This document shows, piece by piece, positions 20,017-30,819 of a stretch of 64,000 nucleotides of DNA (position 1 is its first letter; every line of letters begins with the position of its first letter). The notes beneath the pieces were generated by a model that was not told the origin of the DNA, searched no databases, and worked only from the letters and a program-made list of their open reading frames with translations. The stretch is from Gracilaria domingensis (taxonomy: Eukaryota > Rhodophyta > Florideophyceae > Gracilariales > Gracilariaceae), in the NCBI GenBank assembly GCA_022539475.1, contig VCMS01000025.1, positions 347,894-411,893 on the forward strand. Direction: 5' to 3'. The translations under genes and the position numbers were made by a program.

Positions 20017-23000
20017 CTCTGGAGCATGATGCCCTTATCGTGGAGGAGCGAGAAAGATAGTCAGCAGCGCAATTCTTATCCCCTGAGCCGTACACAACCT
20101 CGAACTCGTATTCAGCTAGGAAATCGAGCCACCTGGCCAATCGCCCATGTACATCCTTCTTCTGAAACGCATACTTCAGCGCCTGATGGTCTGTAGTCAA
20201 TTGAAATGGCTTTGTTCCAAGAAGGTATAGTGGAAATTTCTTGAACGCGAAGATGACAGCAAGCGCTTCCTGCTCACAGACCGCGTAGTTCCTTTCAGCT
20301 GCAGTCATAGTCCGGCTGTCATACTGAATTGGGTGAAACATACCATCAGATTTCTTCTGAGCGAGAACGGCGCCCAACGCAAATGAAGAAGCATCGGTTT
20401 CGACCCGAAACGGATTGTCGAAGTCGGGAAAGGCCAACACTGGAGGACTGGTTAGCTTCTCCTTCAGGTCTTTGAAGGCTTCAACCATCTCATTGTTTAA
20501 CACTAGTTTCCGATTTCCGGACGTTGCTGCATGGAGAACTGCCGAAGTTTTGGCAAAGTGCTTGATAAACCGGCGGTAGTAGCCAGCAAGCCCGAGAAAG
20601 CTCCTCAGTTCAGTGGTTGTCTTAGGGATCGGAGCCGCCTTGATGGCCTCTATTTTCTTCCCGTCCACTGCAACTCCGCTCTTGTCGACAACATGTCCGA
20701 GCAGTTCAACCTTGGGATGGGCAAAGTCGCACTTAGAGATCTTCAGCTTCAACCCATGGGAGGCAATTCTCCTTAGTACCAACTTGATGTGCTCGACGTG
20801 AGCCTCTAAGGTTTTGGAATAGATAACCACGTCATCCAGATAGACCCTTACAAACGGATAATTATTGAGGATAGGGTCCATCATTCTTTGGAATGTAGAG
20901 GGGGCGTTCATCAAGCCGAACGGCATGACCTCGAACTGATAGGTTCCTTGACGGCAAACGAAGGTGGTCATCTCCTTACACCGAGGTGACATTCTAATCT
21001 GCCAGTACCCAGAGAAAAGGTCGAGCGTAGTGAAAAACGAACAGCCGCCTAAGTCATCAAAGATTTGTTCAATATAAAGTAAGGGCCATCTGTCCGCTTT
21101 CATGACTTGGTTCAGAGCTCGGTAGTCCACACAGAACCTTGGCTTGCCATCCTTTTTGGTCGCAATGACGATCGGAAAGGACCATGCCGATGTACAGGGT
21201 TTGATTATTCCAGCGTCAAGCATCTTGCGGAGTTCCTTCTTGACGACTTTATTATGTCGCGGCGGAAGCCTACGAACTCTTGAGGGTATCGGAGTCTGGG
21301 TCGTCAGTGAGAACTCATGCATGACTGGTACATCCGCCGGTCGAAGATCATACAGAGACCAGGCGACCACACCAAGGTCAAGTAAAACACGAAGTAATTC
21401 CTGTTGCTCCGCGCTGGGCAAGTGCGAAAGCCTTTTGAGGATGACTTCTTCGTGACTCGTGCCAGGAGGGTAATCTCTTGGATCCAATGTACGACCCTTG
21501 CCATCAATCGCGACAGGATCTAAAAGGGAGTAATCGATCCCAGGAGCGGGACACGCAACCGTCGGCTCACTATCACGTGAACTAGAGTGTCCTTCACCAG
21601 AACCAGTTGTACGCGGCTCTGTTTGCGAGGTGTCGGGTTGATCCTGCAACTCTCCAACAGGTAGTGGGGGGACCTGCGTCGAGAACTCTTCTTGAGGAAG
21701 CTCTTCTTCGAAAGCAATCACGTAACGGCCATCGTCATCCTCCTCCAGTAGCCCGGTACGACCAAAAGGCATGTTGAGCGCGCCAAGGTGAGGGGGCTGC
21801 GCTGGAGTGGGTACAGGGTACCGAATCTGGACACGAACCAAAAGAAAGTCGCTGATAAGTTCCCCTTCTTTAGGTGGTAACAAAGTGACCTCGTCCATAA
21901 TCGGGATTGTGAGGACAGGGTCGCGGTAGAGAGAAGTACCAGACAGCTCGTCTTCTTCCGGTGAAGAACCGTCTTCATCTTCTTCAACTCCATTTCCATT
22001 ATTCGCCACTTCCTCTTCTACTTCTACTTCTGCTTCATGAACTTCTGCTTCTACTTCTACACAATCTTCATCTTCTTCGTCGTCCCTCCTAGAGTTCTTC
22101 TCTTCATCTTCTCCATCATTGCCAGATGACAAAAGGGGAGGATGAGGTGGTTGAAGGCTAATGTCTGTCGTGGAACTCTGAAAAGACGAGGGATTCGGGG
22201 CGTGAGAGACCGATCGGCGTTGATCGTCATTCGGTTCAGCTGAACCGCTCAGCTGGTTATCGGCCTCATCGTTACTGTTGTCAAGACTTATAACCATCAC
22301 ATGGTCTTCATGAGCTTCAATTTGCGATGGAACCGCGAAGGGATCTTCATCAGCCAGTGCAGGTATAGGCGAGCCTACTCCGAAACGGACTATTGGTTCG
22401 GAACTGTTGTCCAGCTCTAGGACACTTGTTTCTCCATACGGGAGTTCAGAGGTGTGTGGATGAAGTTGTCCTCTGTCCGGTGGCTGAGGATAACGACGGT
22501 AGACTCGAAAGATTAGATAATCATGGTGTCGTCTCACATCTTCGGCTCGTAGAAGAACAACGTCATCCCTGACTGGGACAACGAGATCGCGTTCATGCTT
22601 TTCATCTGATGGAGAGCGTTCGGAGTCATCGTCGTCTGCGCTTTCGTCCGATTTTTCATTGTTCTGAAATTCTCTATTTGCTTCCGCAAGGGCGTGAGGA
22701 GTAGTAATAGCAGGTTCCGGTTCAACATCATTCACATTCAATTGTCTCATACCTTCCTCCAAATCCTGAGGATCAGCAGGGGAGGATTTTTCCGGACCGA
22801 GACTCGTAGCACCAATATCCTCCGGCCCATTCGTGGATTCCTCTTCGAGTGGTTGTAAGCAGTCTTGTTCTTCATTCATAGTATTCAAAGCATATACTGA
22901 CGTGTCAACTTTACCCTTCGAGGAAGCGATCGCGTATCCATCGTCATCGCTTTCTGAACTTCCAGAGAAGAATGACTCTGAAGCGGAAGTGAAATCTTCA

Positions 23001-23719
23001 CTGTCGGTGTGTTCATCCTCTTCGTCGAACACTACCCCAGGGCGTTGGTAATCGAGAGGCAAAACAACAGATGCGCCGTCAAATTGCATAGAAACTTGCT
23101 GAGTACCGAGACCCAAGCAGGCTTGGAGGTACTCAAGAGCAGGACAGCGAACGATCACATTGAAAGGAGGCTTCTCAACGACCAGGAAATCCAACGGGAC
23201 GCAGAGAGAACCAAACTCGAGGGGAACATCGTGCAGGCTTCCGCGAACTAAGGATTTGGTTCCGTCGGCAACGACAATCCCCCTACTCGACGGTTTCATC
23301 TCCAACGATAACCGGTTGCATAACGCAATACACATGAGACTAGGGATAGCACCGGAGTCCAGCAACGCCTGGGAACTAGTGCCATAGACAGTAACATTCA
23401 CCACTTTGAGAGTCTGAGGGAGTGAATGAGTATGAGCGTAACTGACACGCCTTGACGAGAAACCTCCGGAAAGAATGCCCCGAATGTCTTTCTTGCCCTC
23501 GTCCGCATCACCGCGCACTAGTTGACCAAAAGTGATGCCAGAAGGGGCTCTCGCCAATTCTTCGTAAATGTTATATTTCCCAACGTGTTCTTGGATTCTA
23601 ACCCTCCGGGACTTCCCTTTAGACTTCTTCTTAGTGCCCTTCCTGGTACTTGTCGACTTCTTGGGAGGGCCTTTGGCTTGCTGAGAAGCAGTTCTGGTGG
23701 TGTGAGATTCGGGAAACAT
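19931..23719 (-). CDS. Pol polyprotein: protease, acidic spacer with duplicated module, reverse transcriptase, RNase H (1262 aa)
   Basis: ATG at 23717-23719. A Lys-rich start is followed by an aspartic protease (ALLDSGAIPSLM, ~120). A spacer of some 500 residues rich in Asp, Glu and Ser then precedes the reverse transcriptase: GIIKPCTSAWSFPIVIATKK, FFTTLDLFSGYWQIRM, and the catalytic FVRVYLDDVVIYSK. RNase H shows FRVETDASSFALGAVL, YAVCEQEALAVIFAF and TTDHQALKYAF. Motifs look intact up to the RNase H end, where the frame is lost before integrase. Inside the spacer a ~65-residue module occurs twice (DVVLL...RVYRRYP...PYGET and EVTLL...RVQIRYP...PFGRT), which is unusual for gypsy elements. Confidence 0.85.
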   Translation of the reverse strand: MFPESHTTRTASQQAKGPPKKSTSTRKGTKKKSKGKSRRVRIQEHVGKYNIYEELARAPSGITFGQLVRGDADEGKKDIRGILSGGFSSRRVSYAHTHSLPQTLKVVNVTVYGTSSQALLDSGAIPSLMCIALCNRLSLEMKPSSRGIVVADGTKSLVRGSLHDVPLEFGSLCVPLDFLVVEKPPFNVIVRCPALEYLQACLGLGTQQVSMQFDGASVVLPLDYQRPGVVFDEEDEHTDSEDFTSASESFFSGSSESDDDGYAIASSKGKVDTSVYALNTMNEEQDCLQPLEEESTNGPEDIGATSLGPEKSSPADPQDLEEGMRQLNVNDVEPEPAITTPHALAEANREFQNNEKSDESADDDDSERSPSDEKHERDLVVPVRDDVVLLRAEDVRRHHDYLIFRVYRRYPQPPDRGQLHPHTSELPYGETSVLELDNSSEPIVRFGVGSPIPALADEDPFAVPSQIEAHEDHVMVISLDNSNDEADNQLSGSAEPNDDQRRSVSHAPNPSSFQSSTTDISLQPPHPPLLSSGNDGEDEEKNSRRDDEEDEDCVEVEAEVHEAEVEVEEEVANNGNGVEEDEDGSSPEEDELSGTSLYRDPVLTIPIMDEVTLLPPKEGELISDFLLVRVQIRYPVPTPAQPPHLGALNMPFGRTGLLEEDDDGRYVIAFEEELPQEEFSTQVPPLPVGELQDQPDTSQTEPRTTGSGEGHSSSRDSEPTVACPAPGIDYSLLDPVAIDGKGRTLDPRDYPPGTSHEEVILKRLSHLPSAEQQELLRVLLDLGVVAWSLYDLRPADVPVMHEFSLTTQTPIPSRVRRLPPRHNKVVKKELRKMLDAGIIKPCTSAWSFPIVIATKKDGKPRFCVDYRALNQVMKADRWPLLYIEQIFDDLGGCSFFTTLDLFSGYWQIRMSPRCKEMTTFVCRQGTYQFEVMPFGLMNAPSTFQRMMDPILNNYPFVRVYLDDVVIYSKTLEAHVEHIKLVLRRIASHGLKLKISKCDFAHPKVELLGHVVDKSGVAVDGKKIEAIKAAPIPKTTTELRSFLGLAGYYRRFIKHFAKTSAVLHAATSGNRKLVLNNEMVEAFKDLKEKLTSPPVLAFPDFDNPFRVETDASSFALGAVLAQKKSDGMFHPIQYDSRTMTAAERNYAVCEQEALAVIFAFKKFPLYLLGTKPFQLTTDHQALKYAFQKKDVHGRLARWLDFLAEYEFEVVYGSGDKNCAADYLSRSSTIRASCSRGGDYCFFPYMRSFLRPRTLLCKYWSIFE

Positions 23720-24006
23720 TACAGGGGAAATCCCTGAGAGAGGGCCAGTTCGAGGTTGCTTGGGCAGAGGCTCCCCTTCCGCGTCTCTTTTTGCGGTAGT
23801 AACGGGATCTTCATCATCTGAAGGTCAGCAATCACAACTGAGATTTGGTTCCCACCTGTGTTCTGGGAACCTCGTTTCTCACTCAGGAACTTCTCTTTCT
23901 CTGGTTCGGACTTCATATCTTCAAATGCAACTTTTCGGACAACATCGGTGTTATTATTTCTCCAGCACGTAGCTGTAGAGTGACCTAACTTGCCACAATT
24001 ACCACA

Positions 24007-24795
24007 TCATGTGCCTCGATGTGGATTAAGCTCACAAAGTGCCGCAAAGTGACCGGGTTGGCTACAATACGAACAGACTTTTTCCGTATCCTGACGTCCG
24101 GTGGCAGTCGCAGCACTCTGAGTTTTCTTCACCAGGAGGTGCAACTGTGCCCTCTGGTCAGCCAACTGATCCACTTTCGATTCCAGCGGACTTGGACGAG
24201 CGGGCTCCTTAGCACGTTGAAGAATGTGCTTTGCCGGTGGGAAAGCGTTAAGGGTACCATACGATCCGAGAGCTTTCTTTCCGCCAACGAAGTCCTTAAC
24301 GATTGATTTCAAGGATTCATAGTCATCTGCTCCACGGAATATGACAAACTGAGCAAGATCTGCAAACTCCATGACAGCGTTTCGTAGTAACCCGAACTTA
24401 GCTTTCGAGTTAAAACCTGCCTGATCGAAGAAAGAGTCCATCTTCTTCAGGGACCCTAGCAGATCGACGTAATCTAAACGTGCCGAAACTGCCCGGCGAA
24501 TCCTCTCCGCCGGTTCCTCGATTGCACCGAAACGTTCGATCAAAGCGAACTTCACCTTCTGATAGTCCTTTGCTTCAATCGAAAGAGAGCCATCAACAGC
24601 ATAGTTGTCATAGTAGAAGTCAAACGCTTCACCCTCAAGATAGCGGAGCAACTTTATAGCCCGAACACTATCCTCTTCGTTGGGGGTAGCGACATTCTCG
24701 AAGTAAAACAGAAACTTCCTTACGTCGACGGCAGAACCATCGAAGGAAATCACACCAGAATCAGGAGAACCAGACCCCTCCCTCGAGAGTACCAT
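24007..24795 (-). CDS. Gag of the gypsy element (262 aa)
   Basis: ATG at 24793-24795. Residues ~20-180 resemble the retrotransposon gag/capsid domain (FLFYFENVATPNEEDSVRAI, LEGEAFDFYYD). The C-terminus carries one CCHC zinc knuckle, CSYCSQPGHFAALC, and stops shortly after. The frame appears intact. About 290 bases separate it from the pol ATG. Confidence 0.8.
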   Translation of the reverse strand: MVLSREGSGSPDSGVISFDGSAVDVRKFLFYFENVATPNEEDSVRAIKLLRYLEGEAFDFYYDNYAVDGSLSIEAKDYQKVKFALIERFGAIEEPAERIRRAVSARLDYVDLLGSLKKMDSFFDQAGFNSKAKFGLLRNAVMEFADLAQFVIFRGADDYESLKSIVKDFVGGKKALGSYGTLNAFPPAKHILQRAKEPARPSPLESKVDQLADQRAQLHLLVKKTQSAATATGRQDTEKVCSYCSQPGHFAALCELNPHRGT

Positions 24796-25892
24796 GTGGA
24801 CGCCATTTTTGGGGGAAACAGCGCCGGTGGTGACAAACCCAAGGAGAGCGACACAGTAAATGCTCGAGAGTACCAGCCCAAAAGGGGCGACAAGTTACCG
24901 TAGCTCAGATGCCTGCAGGAGCAGACAAGATAACCCCAAGGTAGTAGAAACTCTCCGCTAACAGGAAGCGGGGAGAGTAATTAAACGAGAGTGTGGTTCG
25001 GCGTTCGATGCCGAATGCCAAGACAACGACAGAATGCAGCGCCAACAGACCAACACACCAAGGCTGTCGGCGGAACAGTAGAATGGGCAGGGCTAAGGTG
25101 TTCGGTCTTGTCGTCGATACCACCATAAACCTAGTAACCAGGCGAGGTGACGACAGGAAGGGAACCAGTGCAATGCGTACCACTGCCCACGTTCGTCCGG
25201 GGAACGGGGATGTAGATATGATCGCAATGTGCGGACGGGTCCAATGGAGGGCAGCACAAGGCGACTGTGTAGAGAACGGCGGGAGACCAGGCCGCCGGGA
25301 ATAAGGAAATGTAGGGGGAAAGGTTGGTGGCAAGGAGGCGCAAACTGCGCTGAGGGAAGATGGGATTGCTAAAGGAAAGAAGGTTGGTGACGACGGAAAG
25401 GGAGGAAGAAAGGCGAGAGAGGCAAGGATGGGGGGCAGTCGTCGAGAGGGGAAGTGGTCTGCCTGAGTCGAAATGGCTGAGAAGCCTTGGATTTGGGGGT
25501 TTATATCTACACTGGTGATGCTTCGTACACCCTAAGTTCTAGCATGATCTTCTTGTTGTCCCAAAAAAACCTAGTGTTGCTCACCATTTCCATAGTAGGT
25601 AGTGATGTTAACGTACGGTTCTTCGTTATGTTGGCTGGTGGTTGGCCAGTGTTGATATGTTGTTAGGTCCTGAATCAGTTTCGTAGGTTATATTCGTGTT
25701 CCATATAATGCCACGATGTTCGGTCCCAATATCTCATTATGTTGATTTGTGCTTGGCTATTGTTCTCATGGCATCTTACTACTCTCTTTCTCATCTGCTT
25801 ATCTATTTAGGTCGCATCGGTATCATCACCTCTCTTCGTTGTTTCCCAGGTACACAACTATTGTTCGGATCTTTCTCAAGTTCAGTCTTACA
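24796..25892. other. Upstream of gag: probable leader/LTR region, no gene seen
   Basis: Expected to hold the 5' LTR and primer-binding site of the minus-strand element, but I could not define either. The open frames here are Pro/Ser-rich shadows. Confidence 0.35.
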
Positions 25893-26297
25893 ATGTCGGC
25901 CGAAGGTATTTTAGCCACCGTTACAGATGATGATTCCAATAGTTCGGATGTTCCAAAAGCGAGGTCGACTTGCGTGATGGAGTCTGAAGCCAGAGAGGTT
26001 ACGGCTGATGTTATCGAGGAAGAGGAACTTATGGCGTTGGCGAACGAGGATGAGGAGTCGGCCAAAGAGCGTGTCGAGGCCCAGCTATTAGCGTTCGAAG
26101 ACGTCTTATATGCCTTTCTGTTTAAGCGGGGTATCAATTTGGACGAGTTGAGAGAGAACCTTGGTGAACTACGCGATCATTTCGTTCTTGGTATCAACGT
26201 GGGCTTGGAGCTGTCTTTGATGGCGCTTAGGTCTCCATCTCGAGCTCTGGCTCTCCGTTTGGTTCACGAAGCCGTCAAGGCCAAAATCTCTGCCTGA
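25893..26297 (+). CDS. Small acidic protein, unknown function (134 aa)
   Basis: Start taken at ATG 25893 (MSAEGILATVTDDDSNS), though the frame is open upstream. The N-terminal half is rich in Glu, Asp and Ser; the C-terminal half is helical and Leu-rich (AFEDVLYAFLFKRGINLDEL, then LGINVGLELSLMAL). I recognise no family. It lies next to a retroelement and could be a local duplicate or element-associated; the sequence does not say. Confidence 0.45.
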   Translation: MSAEGILATVTDDDSNSSDVPKARSTCVMESEAREVTADVIEEEELMALANEDEESAKERVEAQLLAFEDVLYAFLFKRGINLDELRENLGELRDHFVLGINVGLELSLMALRSPSRALALRLVHEAVKAKISA

Positions 26298-26649
26298 GTC
26301 CCAATCGTTCTTCCTGTTTTTAGTTATTTTGCTCACGTGCGCTTTAGATGCCTCGAAAATTAACCCAGCATAAGGCAGCGCATCGCCAGTGTCATCGCCA
26401 TCATATCAGTAGCCTCAACATCATTATCATAGTAGCAGTCACACGGCGCGCCAATCATCCAGTAGCCGCAGCCCCACTTCCAGAACAGTAACGGTCCCAC
26501 AGCAGCGGTAGCAACAGTGTCTCTCAGCAATTTCTCCCATTTCCTTTCGTTCACAGTAGAAGCGTCCATTCTCGTCCGTAGCAATACAAAAGAACAGCAG
26601 AGCGAGGGGCACAACACCGGTACAAAGCCTGTGGTACCATCTTCAGTTT

Positions 26650-26935
26650 CAGGCACGTTGCAGCGCACGGCGCGCAACTTCATCGCCCTCTGCCTCAGGC
26701 GCGCCGAGGCGCGCGGCGCGCCACTTCATTGTCCTCAGGCGCGCCGCAGCGCGCGGCACGCCACCTCATCTTCCTTTTCCTCACGCGCGCCGCAGCGCGC
26801 GGCGCACGACTTCATTGTCCTCTTCCTTATACCCGCTGCAGCGCGCGTCGCGCAGCTTCCTTCTATTTATCGCGGCGCTGAAGCGCGTGACCCCATCATC
26901 TACGGCGGCGCGCGGTGGCGCGCAGCGCGTTGCAG
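26650..26935. repeat. GCGC-rich degenerate minisatellite
   Basis: About six imperfect copies of a ~40-55-bp unit of the form GGCGCGCCGCAGCGCGCGGCGCGCCACTTCAT followed by a CT-rich spacer. Units vary in spacer length. Open frames through it are repeat translation, not a gene. The flanks (26298-26649, 26936-27100) show nothing coding that I recognise. Confidence 0.7.
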
Positions 26936-27100
26936 TGAGCGCAGACGGGGTGGCAGACGAAGTTCACGGGTGGAAGGTTATTTTATCTTCGGAGCAATCT
27001 CCGAAGAGAAGGAAATGTCTTGGCCGTGTCCAAGGCAGTGCGGGACACTCTCTTGGAACCGCTTCCATAACGGCCTCCACAGATAGTAATCGTGATAGCT

Positions 27101-29060
27101 AACTGGGTGTGAGTCATTAAATTAGACAAACTGTTAGACCACAAATCATGTAACCACTATTTCTAAATATGCTTGTCTGGGAGACTCAAAATATCTCGGC
27201 GAAGCTAGGTATTGACAACGGTACCAAGAAAGTTCTTGAAGAAATAAAATACTCATCTCATCTTTTACGTGACAATGTTGAAATATGAAATGTGAATTGT
27301 GTACTTGGATGAAAACTTCCTCTTATTGGAAGCATCAAATCTAAGGAAATTGTAATAAATTTCCAATTAAAGTATCCAGTATACCTTCAAGGTTCAAAAA
27401 CGTTTTCCTCGGATTTAACCATCGTCAAGACGGTGTTCGGGTTTATAAAAAAGATTTTGGATATGCGAAAATTAATATTGTGCAGCTTCTGATTCTTGAA
27501 AAATATGGAGCTACTACGTACAAAGTTAAAGGTCAAACTGCTGACGAAATTGTTCCTTACTCGTTAACTGGGGGATGTCGTGGCTGAACAGTAAAGGCCT
27601 TTGTATACGTTGTTGTATCAAGGGTTCGAACCCTGGAAATCCCTACCTAATAGAGCCAATATCAAAATCATATTTCGAATATTTTACACCAAGTACGGCT
27701 CTACTAGAAGAAGAAAATAGACTTTGTGCCATTGAATATTTGTTGGAAAAATGACATTGAAAAGTTCGCAGTTTTTGCATTTTTCATTCTCTCGGCAAAA
27801 TGTCGAATGATTAGACTTCAACACTACAGATGTATTACAAGATTACAAAAAGTAAATAAGATATAAAATAATTATAAATATTTACAATTGGTCATTTTCA
27901 TATGCGTAGGAAGTATTAGTACTAAAGCAATATTTAAAACATTTTAGAGTAGATTTATTTCTATATTTTAAGTTTGCTATGTTTATTTGTTGACTAAAGA
28001 CAAAAATGTCTGCGATTATTTTGCATACGTTTGGTTATTGGTTTTTATTATTTACATGGAAGGAGAATTTCAGCATTTTGTAGCAGTAATCGCTAACTTT
28101 TGGATTGAGTAAAATGTAAAGTCTTTGATTTTATTTTGATGGCTACTTGATTATTGCGCAGTAAGGCTAAACTGGAGCTTGCGTAATATTTCCTTAGATT
28201 TGTTCAATGTTTTTGTTAATTTTACTTTTGATGTTTTTTTATGCTCAAAAAGTTATGAGAAAATAGCTGCATCCAATTCTTGCTGAGAAAAAGGAGATTG
28301 ACTATGTGTCAACAAGCAATTTGATGTACTAACTTAAACGGAAGTTGCTGAACAATGTGCGTAGAATAGTGTTTTTTGCAATAATGTTCTTAATACTTTT
28401 TTTATATATAAAAAGGTAAACAAATAGTAATATGTTTTTTACTTTTTAGACGGTTGCTACAATATACTACAAAATTGTTAGAATTCTTCAGTTCTCTTGC
28501 AAGATATTGAGACATCTAATGGTCTGCTTTAGTGTGTATCGAATAAAGTTAAAAGTGATTTGAATGAAGCGTTTGAGCCAAAAGCATTTTGTGCCTCAGT
28601 ATTTGTATCAAGAATATGCTGCCTCTGAACGGTTGCGCAAAGATTATGACTTTTTCAGTTTGTTAAATATATTTGCGTGCAATTGTTGTGACGCAGGCTT
28701 TGCATTATTGTATTATTTTGGACTGTTTTTACTTCTGTCAACTTCATTGAATTTGCCTTTCGTGTATTAAGCAGCGCTGGCTACCTTTACGAGCTTTTTA
28801 ATGGCTTTGAGTGGGTTATTGGGGGTAAAACGTACATTAGGCCCGTTGATACCGTCCCTAATTGCTGTTTTTGACGAGACAAACGTGAAGGTTCCCAGCG
28901 GTGGTGTTTTTTGTTTCCTGTTCTTCGACAGTATCACTACAGTCATTGTATTGAAAAACTAATAAAAACAGACTGCAAACTTCTGCACTCTTTTGTAATT
29001 GTAATATCTGGAATGTAGCAAAATGTGTATATTTTGTTTGTAATTTTAATTAATTGAATC
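27101..29060. other. AT-rich island with broken coding fragments
   Basis: Base composition drops sharply to AT-rich compared with both flanks. Three plus-strand stretches look coding but short: 27169-27288 (starting MLVWETQNISAKLGIDNG), a frame ending at TGA 27585-27587 (containing FGYAKINIVQLLILEKYG) and one in another frame ending at TGA 27752-27754 (containing TALLEEENRLCAIEYLLEK). The last two overlap and would join with a frameshift near 27560. ORF 28564-28770 (68 aa, ATG) is also possible. I recognise none of them. They may be remains of organellar, plasmid or virus-like DNA, or of an unknown element. Confidence 0.45.
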
Positions 29061-29429
29061 GTCGAGGACCCCCGACGTAGTCGTTCGAATACAATAGATT
29101 TATTGGAGTGTGTCTGTGCGTGTACACGTGCGTGAGAACACTTTGGTTTCACGTGACGATTTGTCCAAGTCACCAATAGTCACGCGTGTTGCGGGCTATC
29201 TGTGACAATCTCGTCCTTGCTCATAATTCGCGCCAATTCTCCCGCCGCGCACGGCACTCGCAGATTTTCCCATCGCTGAAAATTGCGCGCCTCGAAGTCC
29301 AGATCCACGCGCGCAACACTTCGCCCCCATTGCTTCGATCTGACTACCTTAGGGTAGAGTCTGGAATAGGCCGTCACTTTCCTCTCCTTCTGACTAGCAC
29401 TTCCTTCAAGCGGATCGGTCCCGTTCACA
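29061..29429 (+). promoter_or_regulatory. Upstream region of the peroxidase gene
   Basis: GC content returns to normal here. No TATA box is evident. Open frames on the opposite strand mirror the downstream gene's Ala/Arg-rich leader and are not coding. Confidence 0.3.
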
Positions 29430-30819
29430 ATGGCCACACGTCTTCTTGTCGCTCGCTTAGCCGCGCGCGCGCTTTCTACCGCTGTCGCTTCCACGCCGGC
29501 CTCTAGGATTTCTCGCGTTGCTTCGTCGCGCACCTTTGAGGCCGCTGCCGCTGCCACGCGCTCTACTACTGCGCTTACGTGCGTCGCTGCTGTCGGTTTG
29601 AGCGCGTCCGTGGCGTACGCCGCTTCGCCTGTGGACGAACCGGTTGGAAAGGAGGATATTGCTGGCGTGGCCGCCGCCATTCATGACATTCTCGATAATG
29701 ACGATGAGGATCTTGGACCTACGCTTGTGAGACTTGCATGGCATGCTAGTGGTACGTACGATAAAGAATCTGGTTCTGGCGGTAGTGAGGGCGCCACTAT
29801 GCGCTTTAAACCAGAGAGTGAGCATGGAGCAAACGCCGGATTGGATGTGGCGCGAAATGCTTTAGAGCCGATTAAGATTCTCTTTCCCAACTTCACGTGA
29901 GTTTTTCGCGGATCAGTTCGCACGACGTTTCTCATCGATCCACAATTTAAGACACTGACATGAATGTGATCCATCCTTTTTCGGTTCTATTTGTCCAACT
30001 ACGTGTTCATCGGTAATTCAAATCATTTCATTTGAAAAGATACGCCGATCTTTGGACGGTACGTTGGTGAATGAAGGTCTGCCCAAGCGCGAGAACAGAA
30101 TGCATTACTGACAACTGGCTGTGTCGGAATGTGATCGATGCAGTTAGCAGGAGCGGTAGCAATAGAACACATGGGCGGGCCCAAGATTGTATGGAGACCA
30201 GGTAGACGTGATGCGGCAGACGGGAGCGAGTGCACTCCGGATGGGCGTCTTCCGGACGCCGACAAGGGAAAGGTGGGAGCAACAATTCGACATGTTCGCG
30301 AAATTTTTAACCGACAGGGGTTTGACGATCGTGAAATGGTGGCGCTAATTGGCGCTCATGCGCTGGGAAGATGTCATACCGATCGCAGCGGATATACTGG
30401 CCCTTGGACGCGTGCACCGACAACTTTCTCGAACCTTTACTACAAGGAACTTTTGGAAAACATATGGACTCTAAAACAATGGGAAGGTCCTGACCAATTT
30501 GAAGGTACGTGTGGCAGTGGCCTTGCTGATTGTCGCTGTTGACTGCAGCTCTGTGGAATAGATATCTAATCATTACTTTGCTTGTTTGTTATGTTTGATT
30601 AACTGTGAAACAGATCCTACGGGTGATTTGATGATGCTTCCTTCGGATATGGCACTTCTTTGGGATAAGAAGTTTAGAAAGTATGTGGTGGAATTTGCGG
30701 AAAACGAGGATGAATTCTTCAAGGCGTTTGCTTCTGCATTCCAAAAGCTAGAGGAAAACGGGGTGAAGGCGTTCCAGGGATTGGGAGGGGCAGGAAAGCC
30801 GTGGTACAAATTTTGGTAG
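29430..30819 (+). CDS. Class I haem peroxidase (ascorbate/cytochrome c peroxidase family), four exons
   Basis: Model: 29430-29896, 30040-30058, 30144-30504, 30614-30819 (350 aa, in frame throughout). Each join is GT-AG and restores the family sequence, e.g. FPNFT+YADLWT+[12 protein letters not shown] and QFE+DPTGDLMML. The 19-nt second exon is required. The N-terminal ~70 residues are Ala/Arg/Ser-rich with a later hydrophobic segment ([13 protein letters not shown]), like a mitochondrial intermembrane-space leader of cytochrome c peroxidase or a plastid transit peptide. Catalytic residues visible: distal Arg/Trp/His in RLAWHASG, proximal His in [12 protein letters not shown], Trp in GPWTRAP and Asp in PSDMALL. 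Role: removal of H2O2 using ascorbate or cytochrome c; the donor cannot be decided here. Confidence 0.9.

Larger units (their letters stand above)
19270..24795 (-). mobile_element. Defective Ty3/gypsy LTR retrotransposon (gag-pol, minus strand)
   Basis: Order along the minus strand: gag with CCHC knuckle, then protease, a long acidic spacer, reverse transcriptase, RNase H and a truncated integrase, which is the Ty3/gypsy arrangement. The integrase is in another frame and ends before its catalytic Glu, and the zinc finger has lost a Cys, so the copy cannot be autonomous. LTRs were not identified; they would lie above 24795 and below 19270. Confidence 0.85.

Noticed and set aside
27571-27647. 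A tRNA-like 3' half (AAGGGTTCGAACCCT) in the AT-rich island
   Set aside because: Acceptor and anticodon arms fold poorly, and the stretch overlaps a coding-like frame.
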